A stretch of 64,000 nt of DNA from an uncultured Ruminococcus sp. (lineage in GTDB: Bacteria; Bacillota; Clostridia; Oscillospirales; Ruminococcaceae), in assembly GCA_947627275.1 (NCBI GenBank), contig CANQVK010000015.1, positions 1 through 64,000 of the forward strand, written 5' to 3'. This document shows, piece by piece, positions 43,480 to 52,286 of this stretch (its first letter is position 1; the number at the start of each line of letters is the position of its first letter). A model generated the notes under the pieces. The model saw only the letters and a list, made by a program, of their open reading frames with translations, was not told the origin of the DNA and ran no database searches. The position numbers and the translations under genes were made by a program.

Positions 43480-46146
43480 TTATTTACTTATTTCAGGCAG
43501 TTTAGTTAACACCTTAGCGTCGATCTTCTGGATTGCAAGCGCATCGGAGGGCAGAACGCCGTCTCCGGGATCGCAGCAGTCTGCGTTTACCGCACCCTGC
43601 GCAGAAAGTCCGTATTTATCGGGATTTCCGAGAGCCTGCAAGATAGCTGTTGAGTCGGCGATAGTTACCTTTCCGTCGCAGTTTGCATCGCCAAGGATAG
43701 TTACTTTAATCTCGGTGTCTGTAGCGGTAGGACCGGTGGGATCGGTAGGAGCAGTAGGATCAGTGGGTTTGGGAGTATCGCCGTCGGAAAGCTTTCCGCA
43801 TACGATTCCTGTGCCGACAGTTGACATGAATACTGTTCCGAACTCATTCATATCGCCTACGATGAAGTTTCCGTTTCCTGTGCCGCCGTAAAGCTTATCG
43901 GTATTTATGCAGTCCCATGATTTACCGCCGTCTGTTGAACGGTAGATTCCCTCGGGATCGCTCTCGGCAGGTCTGCCGTACATAAACAGGGTATTAACGC
44001 CGCCCTCCTTTTCGGGAGCGCCGTATCCAATGGTTTTGCAGTAGAACACGTTGTCGAGCTTTTCGATGTTCTTGCCCTCGTCTGTTATGATGTAAAGACC
44101 GTTCCAGCCTGCTGCCATGGCAACAGTACCGCTTGTAACGTAAGCCGGGTCGCCTGTGTGGTCGCACATATCGTACTTGCTTACAACAGTTTCTTTAAAC
44201 GTTGCGCCGTAGTCTGTGCTGATATAGAAAGAATAGTGTGATTCCTCAAGGGTCGGTTCTTTTTTATTGGGATCGGAAGCCCAGTAATCGTTGTGCTTGA
44301 TGCCTGAACCGTATACGATCGCAGGGTTGTTGAGGTCAACGAGAGGATACGTTGTTTTTGAGCCGTCAAGACCTGTACAGTTGTTCCATGTTTCGCCGAA
44401 ATTGTCAGTGTAGCTCATAGAAGCATTATCGGCGCTTGCTTTTATAAATCTGTAAGAACCGTCTTTGAGTTCGGTTATAGCCATTTTTCCGCCGCCGTTA
44501 GGGACTTTGAGGTCAGTCCATGTTTCACCGCCGTCAAGAGAATAGAAGCCCTTTGCTTCATGTTCGCCTACACGAGCCATGACCTTGGTGTTGGACGGAC
44601 AGTAAGCGATGGCGGACGTAGAACCGATATTCGGCTGATACTGCTGTGGGATCTTGTTGATGTCGGTGTGGATGAATCCGTCGTAGTCGCCGATAGCCGA
44701 GAAGTTTTCACCTCCGGGAACGCTTACGAAGTCAAGCGCAACGACCTCCTCAACGCCGTCGGGCTGGAAGTAGAACTGAACGCCCATTTCGTCCCATACG
44801 TTATCGCAGGCAAATACGCCGTTTCCCGAGGTCATAAGCACCCTGTCGGGATTTCTGGGGTCGATGAGGATTCCGCTGCCCCAGTGACATGCCTTGCCGT
44901 ATACCCAGTCATAACCGCCTGTAGACATCGGCAGCGAGACAAATTCCTTATAGGGGTCGCCCTGACCGTAAATAGTCTCGCCCTGACCGGGAGTAATATC
45001 CTGCCATGTTTCGCCGCCGTCTGTCGAGCGGAAGAAGTGGTCGCCCCAAGCGATGCTTGTATCAGTCCATTCTTTTTCGTACCACTGATCAGACCATACG
45101 CCGCAGGTACGGGCAACCATTTTATTGGGGTCGTTTTTATCTACCTCGATCATGCCGACCGCATTATCGGTAACGGAAAGCTTCTTGACTTCTCCGCTTG
45201 CGATATTGTACTTGTATGCTCCGCCGGCAGTTCCCGAAAATGCAAGACCTGCGATATATGTGAAGAACAGGTTTCCGTGACCGTCGTTCGTAATAGAGCA
45301 GGGATAATTTGCGGTAGGCAGATCCTTGCTGAGAACCGTAAACTTATCGTCCTTAACGCTTGCCACATGGATATTTGCCTGACCCGTAACGGAAGTTCCG
45401 ACATATACCTTGCCGCCCTCGATATGTATAGAAGCGATACCGTTCTGCTGATTGTATTCCTTTGACGGCTCCGTGCCTCTTACCATGTTGTCGGTCCACA
45501 TAGGGTATTTAAGCTCTCCCGAGAAAAGACCGAGGTCATCGTAGCCAATAACGGGCTCCCATGTTTTGCCGCCGTCCGTAGACTTTATAAGAGCCGATTT
45601 GCCTGCGGTAACATCGCCGCCTGCGTAGATAGTATCGGTATTGTCCGGGTCGATAGCGATAGGCTCGATACATTCTCGTCCGTCGCCGTTTCCGTGTATC
45701 TGGATATGCTCCGTAACGTCCGACTGCGTAAACGTCTTGCCGCCGTCGGTGGTCTTGAAGATGACCGTTCTTGCGTCCGAGAAATACGCGCAGCCGCAGA
45801 GGAAGTATACCGTATCGTCGTCGTTGGGGTCGATAGCTATGCCCTTAACGGAAAGCAGACCTCTGTCCGCCTCGTTGATAAAGGCAAGGAGCTGTTCCCA
45901 CTCGCTTGTTTCGTAATTCCACTTGTATGCGCCGCCTACATCGGTACGCAGATACATTTCCTTCTGACCTGTAACGATTCCGGAAACGAAACCTGCACCG
46001 CCTATTTTTACAGCGTCCCATTCCATATCGGCTGTAAGGTCGGCAGCCGACGCCTGATTGACAGAAACGATACTGCCCGGTGCTATGCAGGCAATACCGA
46101 GACAGAGCGCAAGAGCGCCTGCTGCCGTTTTTTTGAGAGTTATCAT
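43480..46146 (-). CDS. Secreted GH74 xyloglucanase with dockerin
   Basis: 888 residues. A signal peptide (about 1-35) precedes a GH74 double beta-propeller with many Asp-box repeats (STDGGKTW). GGAGFVSGIVTG and RTDVGGAY (Asp69) and GDYDGFIH (486-493) match the nucleophile and acid regions of GH74 xyloglucanases. A Pro/Thr linker follows, then a type I dockerin (GDANCDGKVTIADSTAILQ, KYGLSAQG, DALAIQKIDAK). It attacks xyloglucan outside the cell as a cellulosome part. Leader of about 380 nt with a repeat and a hairpin. Confidence 0.95.
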   Translation of the reverse strand: MITLKKTAAGALALCLGIACIAPGSIVSVNQASAADLTADMEWDAVKIGGAGFVSGIVTGQKEMYLRTDVGGAYKWNYETSEWEQLLAFINEADRGLLSVKGIAIDPNDDDTVYFLCGCAYFSDARTVIFKTTDGGKTFTQSDVTEHIQIHGNGDGRECIEPIAIDPDNTDTIYAGGDVTAGKSALIKSTDGGKTWEPVIGYDDLGLFSGELKYPMWTDNMVRGTEPSKEYNQQNGIASIHIEGGKVYVGTSVTGQANIHVASVKDDKFTVLSKDLPTANYPCSITNDGHGNLFFTYIAGLAFSGTAGGAYKYNIASGEVKKLSVTDNAVGMIEVDKNDPNKMVARTCGVWSDQWYEKEWTDTSIAWGDHFFRSTDGGETWQDITPGQGETIYGQGDPYKEFVSLPMSTGGYDWVYGKACHWGSGILIDPRNPDRVLMTSGNGVFACDNVWDEMGVQFYFQPDGVEEVVALDFVSVPGGENFSAIGDYDGFIHTDINKIPQQYQPNIGSTSAIAYCPSNTKVMARVGEHEAKGFYSLDGGETWTDLKVPNGGGKMAITELKDGSYRFIKASADNASMSYTDNFGETWNNCTGLDGSKTTYPLVDLNNPAIVYGSGIKHNDYWASDPNKKEPTLEESHYSFYISTDYGATFKETVVSKYDMCDHTGDPAYVTSGTVAMAAGWNGLYIITDEGKNIEKLDNVFYCKTIGYGAPEKEGGVNTLFMYGRPAESDPEGIYRSTDGGKSWDCINTDKLYGGTGNGNFIVGDMNEFGTVFMSTVGTGIVCGKLSDGDTPKPTDPTAPTDPTGPTATDTEIKVTILGDANCDGKVTIADSTAILQALGNPDKYGLSAQGAVNADCCDPGDGVLPSDALAIQKIDAKVLTKLPEISK

Positions 46147-46171
46147 TTGTGTTTCCTCCTGTTGGATTTAG

Positions 46172-46326
46172 GGATCATAAAGAAATAAGTTACACGTTTC
46201 TGCTTGTCTGATTTTCCCTGTGCAGCGTTGCACGACCTTGCAATAGACAGTATTCCTGCGGGCGTGTTCCTTGCGCAGAACAGATCAGCCTGCGCATAAA
46301 CGCAAAACTTATTCCCTTATGATTCC
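46172..46326. mobile_element. Family B palindromic element, copy 2
   Basis: About 155 bp, from GGATCATAAAG to CTTATGATTCC, closely matching the core at 41912-42067, with TTAG direct repeats on both sides (46168-46171, 46327-46330). It lies in the GH74 5' leader. Confidence 0.75.
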
Positions 46327-46384
46327 TTAGTTTATATCAGAGTTTGTTTAGTATCTCCCTGCATACGTATTTTCGGCGAAATAT

Positions 46385-46451
46385 TAAACAGACTCTCAGA
46401 CAATATCGTACAGCCTATGTACGGCATTGTCGATTATGTGAGAGTTGAGGG
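46385..46451 (-). promoter_or_regulatory. Structured leader of the GH74 mRNA
   Basis: Nested pairings ACTCTCA/TGAGAGT, ACAAT/ATTGT and CGTAC/GTACG make a three-part hairpin between promoter and gene. No known riboswitch recognised. Confidence 0.45.
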
Positions 46452-46527
46452 TGTTGATTACATGAGTTGATTTATTTACAGATATTTAATATTTAATTAA
46501 ATAATATGCTTAATTTCCTTCAAGTAT

Positions 46528-46556
46528 ATTTTAACATTTTTCTTCCGTCTTGTCAA
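46528..46556 (-). promoter_or_regulatory. GH74 promoter
   Basis: TTGACA (46551-46556), 17-bp spacer, TAAAAT (46528-46533) on the minus strand, about 380 bp before the ATG. The 46147-46724 gap contains no gene. Confidence 0.8.
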
Positions 46557-46645
46557 TGGATTTTTTGCAGAATAAGTGGATTTTTTAATACGAATTATGG
46601 AAATTTATATTAAATGATTAAAAGATAAAAATATATTGCTGACTA

Positions 46646-46674
46646 TTGACTTTCGTTGATTTTTATTCTACAAT
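46646..46674 (+). promoter_or_regulatory. Promoter of the small-protein/decarboxylase operon
   Basis: TTGACT (46646-46651), 17-bp spacer, TACAAT (46669-46674), about 50 bp before the ATG at 46725. Confidence 0.75.
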
Positions 46675-46724
46675 AATAGTAGAAGATATTTCAACTGAGT
46701 CTGATATAAAGGGGGCTGCGTTTT

Positions 46725-46955
46725 ATGACCAAGCTAATAAACGGCTATAAAAAAAGCTGTAAAATGGCGAGAGAACGTATAGGGGAGCTGCTTATCCAAA
46801 GGCGGACGCTGAGATCTCAGGGGAAAAGCGACGTTATCAAGGAGCTTGACCTTGACCGCCGTATACGTCTGCTTTATACCGAATACACCGATATGCGAGA
46901 GATAATAGTTCACCTCACCATGCTTTCAAAAGCGCTGCAAAAATTACAAACTTAA
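46725..46955 (+). CDS. Small helical protein, unknown function
   Basis: 76 residues, basic, predicted all helix, with the segment ARERIGELLIQRRTLRSQG and a C-terminal amphipathic helix. AAAGGGGG lies upstream of the ATG. It is the first gene after a clear promoter and precedes a sigma-region-4-like protein by about 75 bp. Small paired genes like this occur in phage and sporulation loci. No family recognised. Confidence 0.65.
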   Translation: MTKLINGYKKSCKMARERIGELLIQRRTLRSQGKSDVIKELDLDRRIRLLYTEYTDMREIIVHLTMLSKALQKLQT

Positions 46956-47028
46956 AGTCAACTAATATCGGGCTCGCAAAAGAAAAAATACCTTAAGCGA
47001 GCAGTTATAGGAAAAGGGAGGGGATATA

Positions 47029-47328
47029 TTGGCAAGACGAAAGAGCTACTGCGACACAAGCACCGGAGCTGCCGACGAAGGCATACGCTGTCTGCTGGGG
47101 GAAAGCTCCGGCGGCAGACGGCGGGACATATTGTTAAATATTATTAAAAACGAGCTGACAGCGAGACAAACCGAAATAATTATGCTATACTATTTTAAGG
47201 AGCTTGACATAAAGGAAATAGCCGAACGGTGCGGAGTAACTCCGCAGGCAGTCTCGGCGGTCATGGCAAGAGCGAGAAAAAGAATTTTCAGATTTATGAA
47301 ATATTACATAAGAGGGGGAATATCATGA
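47029..47328 (+). CDS. Small sigma-70 region 4-like DNA-binding protein
   Basis: 99 residues beginning with TTG (GGGAGGGG upstream). Residues about 40-90 match a sigma region 4/LuxR-type helix-turn-helix: ELTARQTEIIMLYYFKELDIKEIAERCGVTPQAVSAVMARARKR, given here in two overlapping parts (ELTARQTEIIMLYY and IAERCGVTPQAVSAVMARAR). Region 2 is missing, so it cannot be a full sigma factor. It overlaps the decarboxylase-like gene by 4 bp (ATGA) and may regulate it. Confidence 0.75.
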   Translation: MARRKSYCDTSTGAADEGIRCLLGESSGGRRRDILLNIIKNELTARQTEIIMLYYFKELDIKEIAERCGVTPQAVSAVMARARKRIFRFMKYYIRGGIS

Positions 47329-48662
47329 ATGCGCCTGTTTATAATTTTCTGCGGTATTACGGAAATTCGGGCATTTTAAGAGGACATATGCCGGGTCATA
47401 AGGGAATGCCTCCCTTTGAGCGGATGACGGATGAGCTTGGGAGCGTGTACAAGTACGACATTACCGAAATAAGCGGTGCGGACAGCCTTTTCGAGGCGGA
47501 GGGCATTATCCTCGAAAGCGAAAGCAACGCCGCCCGTCTTTACGGCTCGGGAGCGGCGGTATTCTCGGCAGGCGGTTCGACAAACTGCATTCAGGCTATG
47601 CTCGGAGCTATGAAGCTTGAAAAACGCCGTATTATCGCCGTCCGCAATGTCCACCGTGCCTTTCTCAACGCCTGCGCTCTCCTTGACCTTGAAGTTGAGT
47701 GGATAATGCCCGACTACACAAGCGGCATTTTATCGGGAACTCTCGATATTTGCGCAGTTGAAACCGTTCTTGCCGAAACGCCGAACGCCTGTCTCTATGT
47801 AACTTCTCCCGACTATACGGGCAGACTTGCCGACATATCGGCTCTTTCGGAAATATGCCGCAGATACGGCGCAATTCTTTTGGTTGACAACGCTCACGGC
47901 GCACATCTTCACTTTTTCCCGAAAAGCCTTCATCCTATCGCTCTCGGAGCTGATATGTGCTGCGACTCCGCACATAAAATGCTGCCTGCGCTTACAGGAG
48001 CGGCAGTCCTCCATATGGCGGACGAAAAATACAGACCTGTCATTAAGCAGACCATGAGCATGTTTGCGTCTACAAGTCCGTCTTATCTTGTCATGACGTC
48101 TCTCGACCTGTGCAATGTATACATAGAAGAACGCATAAGACGTGATATAGACGTGGATCTGCGATATATCCACGATCTGCGCCTGAGCCTTTCCGACCGC
48201 CTTGTTTTCGCCGAGGGAGAACCGTTCCACATTACCGTAAAAGCGGCTGAAAGCGGTTATAACGGCAACGAGCTTGCCGAACTCCTGCGGAAAAACGGCG
48301 TGGAATGCGAATACTCCGACAGCGATACGCTGATACTTCTTATGTCGCCCGTCAGCAGAGCGGAAGATTTCTCAAAGCTCGGTGAAAAGCTGAAAAACGT
48401 CCTTGATTCAGCGGAAAGAAAGGTTCGCCGACCTGTAAATATCCACCCGATACTTCCCAAAAGGGCTATGAGCATAAGGGACGCCGCATTTGCTCCATTC
48501 GAGGAGATACCCGTGGAAAACGCAGAGGGGAGAATATGCGCTTCGGTGAAAGTACCCTGTCCGCCTGCCGTCCCGATAGCCGCAAGCGGAGAAATAATTG
48601 ACGAAAACTGCATAAATATTTTCAAAAGCTATGGCATTTCAAGAGTAAATGTGGTAAAATAA
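47325..48662 (+). CDS. Orn/Lys/Arg decarboxylase-family PLP enzyme (YaaO-like)
   Basis: 445 residues. RGHMPGHKG at the start, the PLP-contacting VDNAHGAH and the Schiff-base Lys218 in CDSAHKMLP are the aminotransferase-fold decarboxylase motifs. The C-terminal domain has PPAVPIAASGE. The family makes polyamine precursors, but YaaO itself is poorly defined. In Bacillus yaaO lies near holB and yaaT, as here. The ATG at 47325 follows GAGGGGG. Confidence 0.9.
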   Translation: MNAPVYNFLRYYGNSGILRGHMPGHKGMPPFERMTDELGSVYKYDITEISGADSLFEAEGIILESESNAARLYGSGAAVFSAGGSTNCIQAMLGAMKLEKRRIIAVRNVHRAFLNACALLDLEVEWIMPDYTSGILSGTLDICAVETVLAETPNACLYVTSPDYTGRLADISALSEICRRYGAILLVDNAHGAHLHFFPKSLHPIALGADMCCDSAHKMLPALTGAAVLHMADEKYRPVIKQTMSMFASTSPSYLVMTSLDLCNVYIEERIRRDIDVDLRYIHDLRLSLSDRLVFAEGEPFHITVKAAESGYNGNELAELLRKNGVECEYSDSDTLILLMSPVSRAEDFSKLGEKLKNVLDSAERKVRRPVNIHPILPKRAMSIRDAAFAPFEEIPVENAEGRICASVKVPCPPAVPIAASGEIIDENCINIFKSYGISRVNVVK

Positions 48663-48713
48663 AATAAGTACATGTTTTAAACATGCTCTAAGCTCATAAT
48701 GAGGTAAAATTTT

Positions 48714-49697
48714 ATGAAGAAAATTTACGGAAATCAATACCTGCTGGGTACTCTCAATAATATGCGCGAAAGCGGGCGGAGCGCCCAATCCGTGATATTC
48801 TACGGCGAAAAGGGCAGCGGAAAAAAGCTCATGGCGGACTATTATACCTCGCAGCTCCTTTGCGAAGCTCCTGTACACGGCGCTCCCTGCGGAAAATGTG
48901 CGGCGTGCAGAAACGTGGCGGCAGGCTTTCACCCCGACGTTACCTACGTGCCGACTGAGGGCAAGCTTGAAGGCTATTCCGTCCGAATTGCGCGTGCGGT
49001 AAACAGCGACGCAAGCATAAAGCCAAATAATAATACAGCGAGGAAGGTCTATATTTTCCGGGACTGCCGAAATATGAATACGCAGGCTCAGAACGCTCTT
49101 TTGAAGCTTATCGAGGAACCGCCCTCCTACGCTTACTTTATTTTCACGGCGGAATCCAAAACCGAATTTCTGCCGACTATCATTTCAAGGTGCGTGTGCT
49201 TCGGAGTATCCGTCTGCACTGAGGAGGAGGCTGAAACTTCTCTGCTTGAAAACGGATTCAGTCGGGAGGAGGTCGCAGGGGCGGTAAGCTGTTTTCACGG
49301 AAATATAGGCAGATGCACCGATTATATAGTCAATGAGAAGCTTCGCGATCAGGTGGATTTGACAAAACGCATTGCAAATAGTATAATAAGAAGGGACGAG
49401 TACGGACTTAATGCGGCGTTTTTTGCCGTCGGAAGCGGACGAGGCGATATTCGTGAGGTCTTGACCATGATAGACAGGCTGGTGCGTGATGCGGCTGTAC
49501 TCGGACGCGACAGTAAAGCTAAGACCATCGGCTGTTTCAGAGATGCGGCGGAGAAGCTTTCGGGCATGATAACGGTATATCAGGCGATGAATATACATGA
49601 CGTTATAGAACGCGCATGGCGCGCAGTAGAAGCAAACGTCGGCGCACCTCTCGTAATGGCAGGTATATGCGCCGAAATAATGGAAATAATCGGATAA
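48714..49697 (+). CDS. holB: DNA polymerase III subunit delta'
   Basis: A 327-residue clamp-loader ATPase-fold subunit. The P-loop-like GEKGSGKK and zinc-ribbon CGKCAAC with upstream Cys are present, and NALLKLIEEPP and ISRC correspond to the Walker B/sensor region of delta'. It helps load the sliding clamp during replication. Element D2 starts right after its TAA stop. Confidence 0.93.
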   Translation: MKKIYGNQYLLGTLNNMRESGRSAQSVIFYGEKGSGKKLMADYYTSQLLCEAPVHGAPCGKCAACRNVAAGFHPDVTYVPTEGKLEGYSVRIARAVNSDASIKPNNNTARKVYIFRDCRNMNTQAQNALLKLIEEPPSYAYFIFTAESKTEFLPTIISRCVCFGVSVCTEEEAETSLLENGFSREEVAGAVSCFHGNIGRCTDYIVNEKLRDQVDLTKRIANSIIRRDEYGLNAAFFAVGSGRGDIREVLTMIDRLVRDAAVLGRDSKAKTIGCFRDAAEKLSGMITVYQAMNIHDVIERAWRAVEANVGAPLVMAGICAEIMEIIG

Positions 49698-49796
49698 TTA
49701 TACTCGCCGCTATTGCAAAATACACAAAGAATGCAGAACAGAAAATTCGTATGTCAAGAAAGACAAATTTTCTGTCGGAATTATCGAATGATTTGT
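49698..49796. repeat. Family D element, copy 2 (truncated)
   Basis: TTATACTCGCCGCTATTGC and the next about 45 bp match element D1, including AACAGAAAATTCGTATGTC. The right end is replaced by an ACAGAAAATT/AATTTTCTGT hairpin. It begins directly after the holB stop. Confidence 0.7.
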
Positions 49797-49831
49797 AATA
49801 GCACTGTCAACAACTTAAGCGAATTAATATC

Positions 49832-50000
49832 GGGATTCCAAAGGGACGGTGTCCCTTTGGCGGAGTCCAGAGGCAGCGCCTTTGGTGGGGTGTGGGGCAA
49901 CGCCCCACAAAGCGTTAAGCGCTCCGCAAAGGGTGAATTTCCAAACAGTCCGTAGGATTGTTTGGAAAGAGGGAACGCCCTGCAAGAGAGGGCGTTCCCT
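49832..50000 (+). repeat. Family E multi-hairpin element, copy 1
   Basis: Stems CCAAAGGGA/TCCCTTTGG, GTGGGGC/GCCCCAC, CCAAACA/TGTTTGG and GGGAACGCCCT/AGGGCGTTCCC in the same order as in the inverse copy at 36650-36818. Several base pairs change on both sides. The 49698-50115 gap contains no gene. Confidence 0.8.
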
Positions 50001-50115
50001 TATAAAGAACATGGTACGCTGTGACTTTAATAAAGAAAAAGAACGCCTTAAGTTGTAAAGAGTGTTTATAATAGCGGTGAGTATATATTCGTCAAGATCA
50101 CACAAGGAGCGGAAA

Positions 50116-50982
50116 ATGAAAGAGATCGTAGGTATACGCTTTAAAAAAGCGGGTAAGATATATTATTTTTCACCCGGGAGCATTAAGCTCGATACGGGCG
50201 ACCATGCAATAGTAGAAACTGTAAGGGGGATCGAATGCGGAGAAGTAGTCCTCGGCAACCGTGAGCTTGACGACAGCGCCGTTACAGCTCCGCTGAAACC
50301 GATAATCCGCAGGGCAGACGCAAACGACCTTAAAACAGTTGAAAAAAATAAAATAAGGGAGCATGAAGCGTTCCGCATCTGTCAGGAAAAAATTGCGGCA
50401 AGAAAGCTGAAAATGAATCTCGTGGACGTTGAATGCACCTTCGACAACAATAAGCTTCTTTTCTATTTCACAGCCGAGAACCGTATTGATTTCCGTGAGC
50501 TTGTCAAGGATCTTGCGGCGATCTTCCGCACGCGTATCGAACTCAGACAGATAGGCGTGCGTGACGAGGCTAAAATACTCGGCGGTCTTGGTATATGCGG
50601 ACGTGAATTCTGCTGTAAGGCTCATATGGGCGACTTCAACCCCGTTTCAATAAAAATGGCTAAGGAACAGGGACTTTCCCTTAATCCGACAAAAATTTCG
50701 GGTACATGCGGACGCCTAATGTGCTGCCTTAAAAACGAGCAGGCGGCGTATGAGTCTTTGTTGAAAATAACGCCAAAGATAGGCGCGCTTGTAGTGACCC
50801 CCGACGGCGATAAAGGAAAGGTAGTGGACGCTAACCTTATAACGGGAAAACTCCGTGTAAAGACCGAAAAATCGGAAGTTCCCCTTACGCTCGACCGTGG
50901 AGAGGTCAAGCTTTTAAAGGACGCCGAGATAAAGCTGAATAAAGACGAGCTTCGTGCGCTGAAAAATCTCGAGGACAAATAA
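50116..50982 (+). CDS. ricT: PSP1-domain protein, YaaT/RicT-like
   Basis: 288 residues. The PSP1 C-terminal domain is clear: LGGLGICGREFCCKAH and ISGTCGRLMCCLKNE, with six Cys that bind iron-sulfur clusters in the RicAFT complex. In Bacillus RicT promotes mRNA maturation and affects sporulation and biofilm. The ATG at 50116 follows AAGGAGCG; an upstream ATG at 50062 lacks a site. Other Ric genes (ricA, ricF) are not nearby. Confidence 0.92.
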   Translation: MKEIVGIRFKKAGKIYYFSPGSIKLDTGDHAIVETVRGIECGEVVLGNRELDDSAVTAPLKPIIRRADANDLKTVEKNKIREHEAFRICQEKIAARKLKMNLVDVECTFDNNKLLFYFTAENRIDFRELVKDLAAIFRTRIELRQIGVRDEAKILGGLGICGREFCCKAHMGDFNPVSIKMAKEQGLSLNPTKISGTCGRLMCCLKNEQAAYESLLKITPKIGALVVTPDGDKGKVVDANLITGKLRVKTEKSEVPLTLDRGEVKLLKDAEIKLNKDELRALKNLEDK

Positions 50983-51599
50983 TGCGGAAAATAAATTATG
51001 GCAGACTTCTTGATGAAAAGCTTGCCGAACTGAAAAAATCGGGTGAAAAGCCGAGTCTGCTGCTTCATGCCTGCTGTGCGCCTTGCAGCAGCCATACGCT
51101 GCTTTACCTGTATGAATATTTTGAGATCACCGTTTATTTCTGCAACCCCAATATCGCCCCCGAGGAAGAATACGAGTTCCGCAAAAGCGAGCTTAAACGG
51201 CTTATTTCGGAGCTTCGGCTTTCGGTAAGGACGATCGACGAGGACTACGATCCGCAGCCCTTTTACGCCCTTGCACGGGGCTTGGAGGAGCTTCCCGAGC
51301 GTGGCGAACGATGCCGCAGGTGCATAGAGTACCGTTTGCGGCGGTCGGGGGAGCTTGCAAAAAAGCTGAATATGGATTTTTTTACCACGACCCTTACGAT
51401 AAGTCCGCACAAGGACTGCGAGTACATAAACGAATGCGGCGGCAGACTTTCCGGGGAGATCGGAGTACCTTACCTTTTTTCGGACTTTAAGAAGCATGAC
51501 GGCTATAAGCATTCGATAGAATTATCACGGAAATATAATTTATACCGTCAGAATTACTGCGGCTGTATTTTCAGCAGGAGGGCGAGCGAAAATGGCTAA
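50982..51599 (+). CDS. queH: Epoxyqueuosine reductase QueH
   Basis: 205 residues. LLHACCAPCSS (Cys-Cys and Cys) and the later CRRC and YCGC supply the cluster ligands of the QueH (DUF208) family, which makes queuosine in the tRNA anticodon without QueG. It overlaps the ricT stop by one base and the deacylase gene by 8 bp, so it is in the same operon. No other queuosine genes are nearby. Confidence 0.93.
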   Translation: MRKINYGRLLDEKLAELKKSGEKPSLLLHACCAPCSSHTLLYLYEYFEITVYFCNPNIAPEEEYEFRKSELKRLISELRLSVRTIDEDYDPQPFYALARGLEELPERGERCRRCIEYRLRRSGELAKKLNMDFFTTTLTISPHKDCEYINECGGRLSGEIGVPYLFSDFKKHDGYKHSIELSRKYNLYRQNYCGCIFSRRASENG

Positions 51600-52071
51600 A
51601 GAAGCGAAAACGAACGCAATGCGTTTTCTGGAGAAATGCGGTATCGGTTACACGGTGCAGACATACGAGTGCGCTGAGTTTATTGACGGCATACATACTG
51701 CCGAAAAACTTGGTCAGCCGTTGGAGGAGACTTTCAAGACCCTTGTCGCTCACGGAAAATCGGGAGCTTATTACTGCTTTCAACTGCCCGTAGCAGAGGA
51801 GCTTGACCTGAAAAAAGCCGCCGTGAGCGTGAACGAAAAATCCGTTGAGCTTATACCCGTAAAGGACATTACCAAAGTCACAGGATATGTTCGGGGCGGC
51901 TGTACGCCTATCGGCATGAAAAAACAGTTTATGACCGTCGTACACAGCTCCGCCGAAAATATGGAGCTTTTCTACATCAGCGGCGGACGTATCGGCACGC
52001 AGATAAGGCTTTCTCCTACACAGCTCGTCAAGGCGATAAACGGAAAATTCAGCGATATAGTGTCAACTTAA
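51592..52071 (+). CDS. ybaK: Cys-tRNA(Pro)/YbaK-type deacylase
   Basis: 159 residues with the YbaK/EbsC fold: GKSGAYYCFQLPVAEELDLKK in two parts, RGGCTPIGMKKQ and a final ISGGRIGTQIRLSPTQL. It hydrolyses mischarged Cys-tRNA(Pro) or related tRNAs and so protects translation. It is the last gene before the terminator at 52.15 kb. Confidence 0.93.
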   Translation: MAKEAKTNAMRFLEKCGIGYTVQTYECAEFIDGIHTAEKLGQPLEETFKTLVAHGKSGAYYCFQLPVAEELDLKKAAVSVNEKSVELIPVKDITKVTGYVRGGCTPIGMKKQFMTVVHSSAENMELFYISGGRIGTQIRLSPTQLVKAINGKFSDIVST

Positions 52072-52140
52072 GCGGGTGGACTCTGTCCCCCTGCCAAAGG
52101 AAACGCTATAGCGTTTAGTATATATACGGTCAATAACAGT

Positions 52141-52176
52141 TAAACGGCGGACTTGAAGTCCGCTGTTTTTATACTA
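52141..52176 (+). terminator. Terminator of the holB-ybaK region
   Basis: AAACGGCGGACTT/AAGTCCGCTGTTT followed by TTTTAT; 12 of 13 pairs. Same arm family as near 1640 and 43430. Nearby AACGCTATAGCG sequences are repeated around it. Confidence 0.8.
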
Positions 52177-52214
52177 AACGCCATAGCGTATAGTATAATT
52201 CAAGGCAATAATTC

Positions 52215-52241
52215 ACCGAAATCTGCGGTATACCATATAAT
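52215..52241 (+). promoter_or_regulatory. Possible sigma-K promoter of dpaAB
   Basis: TCAC with AC at 52215-52216, 17 bp, then CATATAAT (52234-52241), matching the AC-N17-CATAnnnT pattern of Bacillus sigma-K, about 45 bp before dpaA. spoVF is sigma-K dependent in Bacillus (known). The match is short, so this is tentative. Confidence 0.4.
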
Positions 52242-52286
52242 ATGACGAGGCGGCGCTTATCAGTATAACCGATAAAGGAGCATTAT

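Noticed and set aside
44560-45465. 301-codon plus-strand frame opposite GH74
   Set aside because: GH74 has full domain support; the opposite frame is a shadow from codon bias with no family features.
46385-46451. Known riboswitch in the GH74 leader
   Set aside because: None of the conserved cores I know (SAM, cobalamin, cyclic-di-GMP, TPP, glycine) is present.
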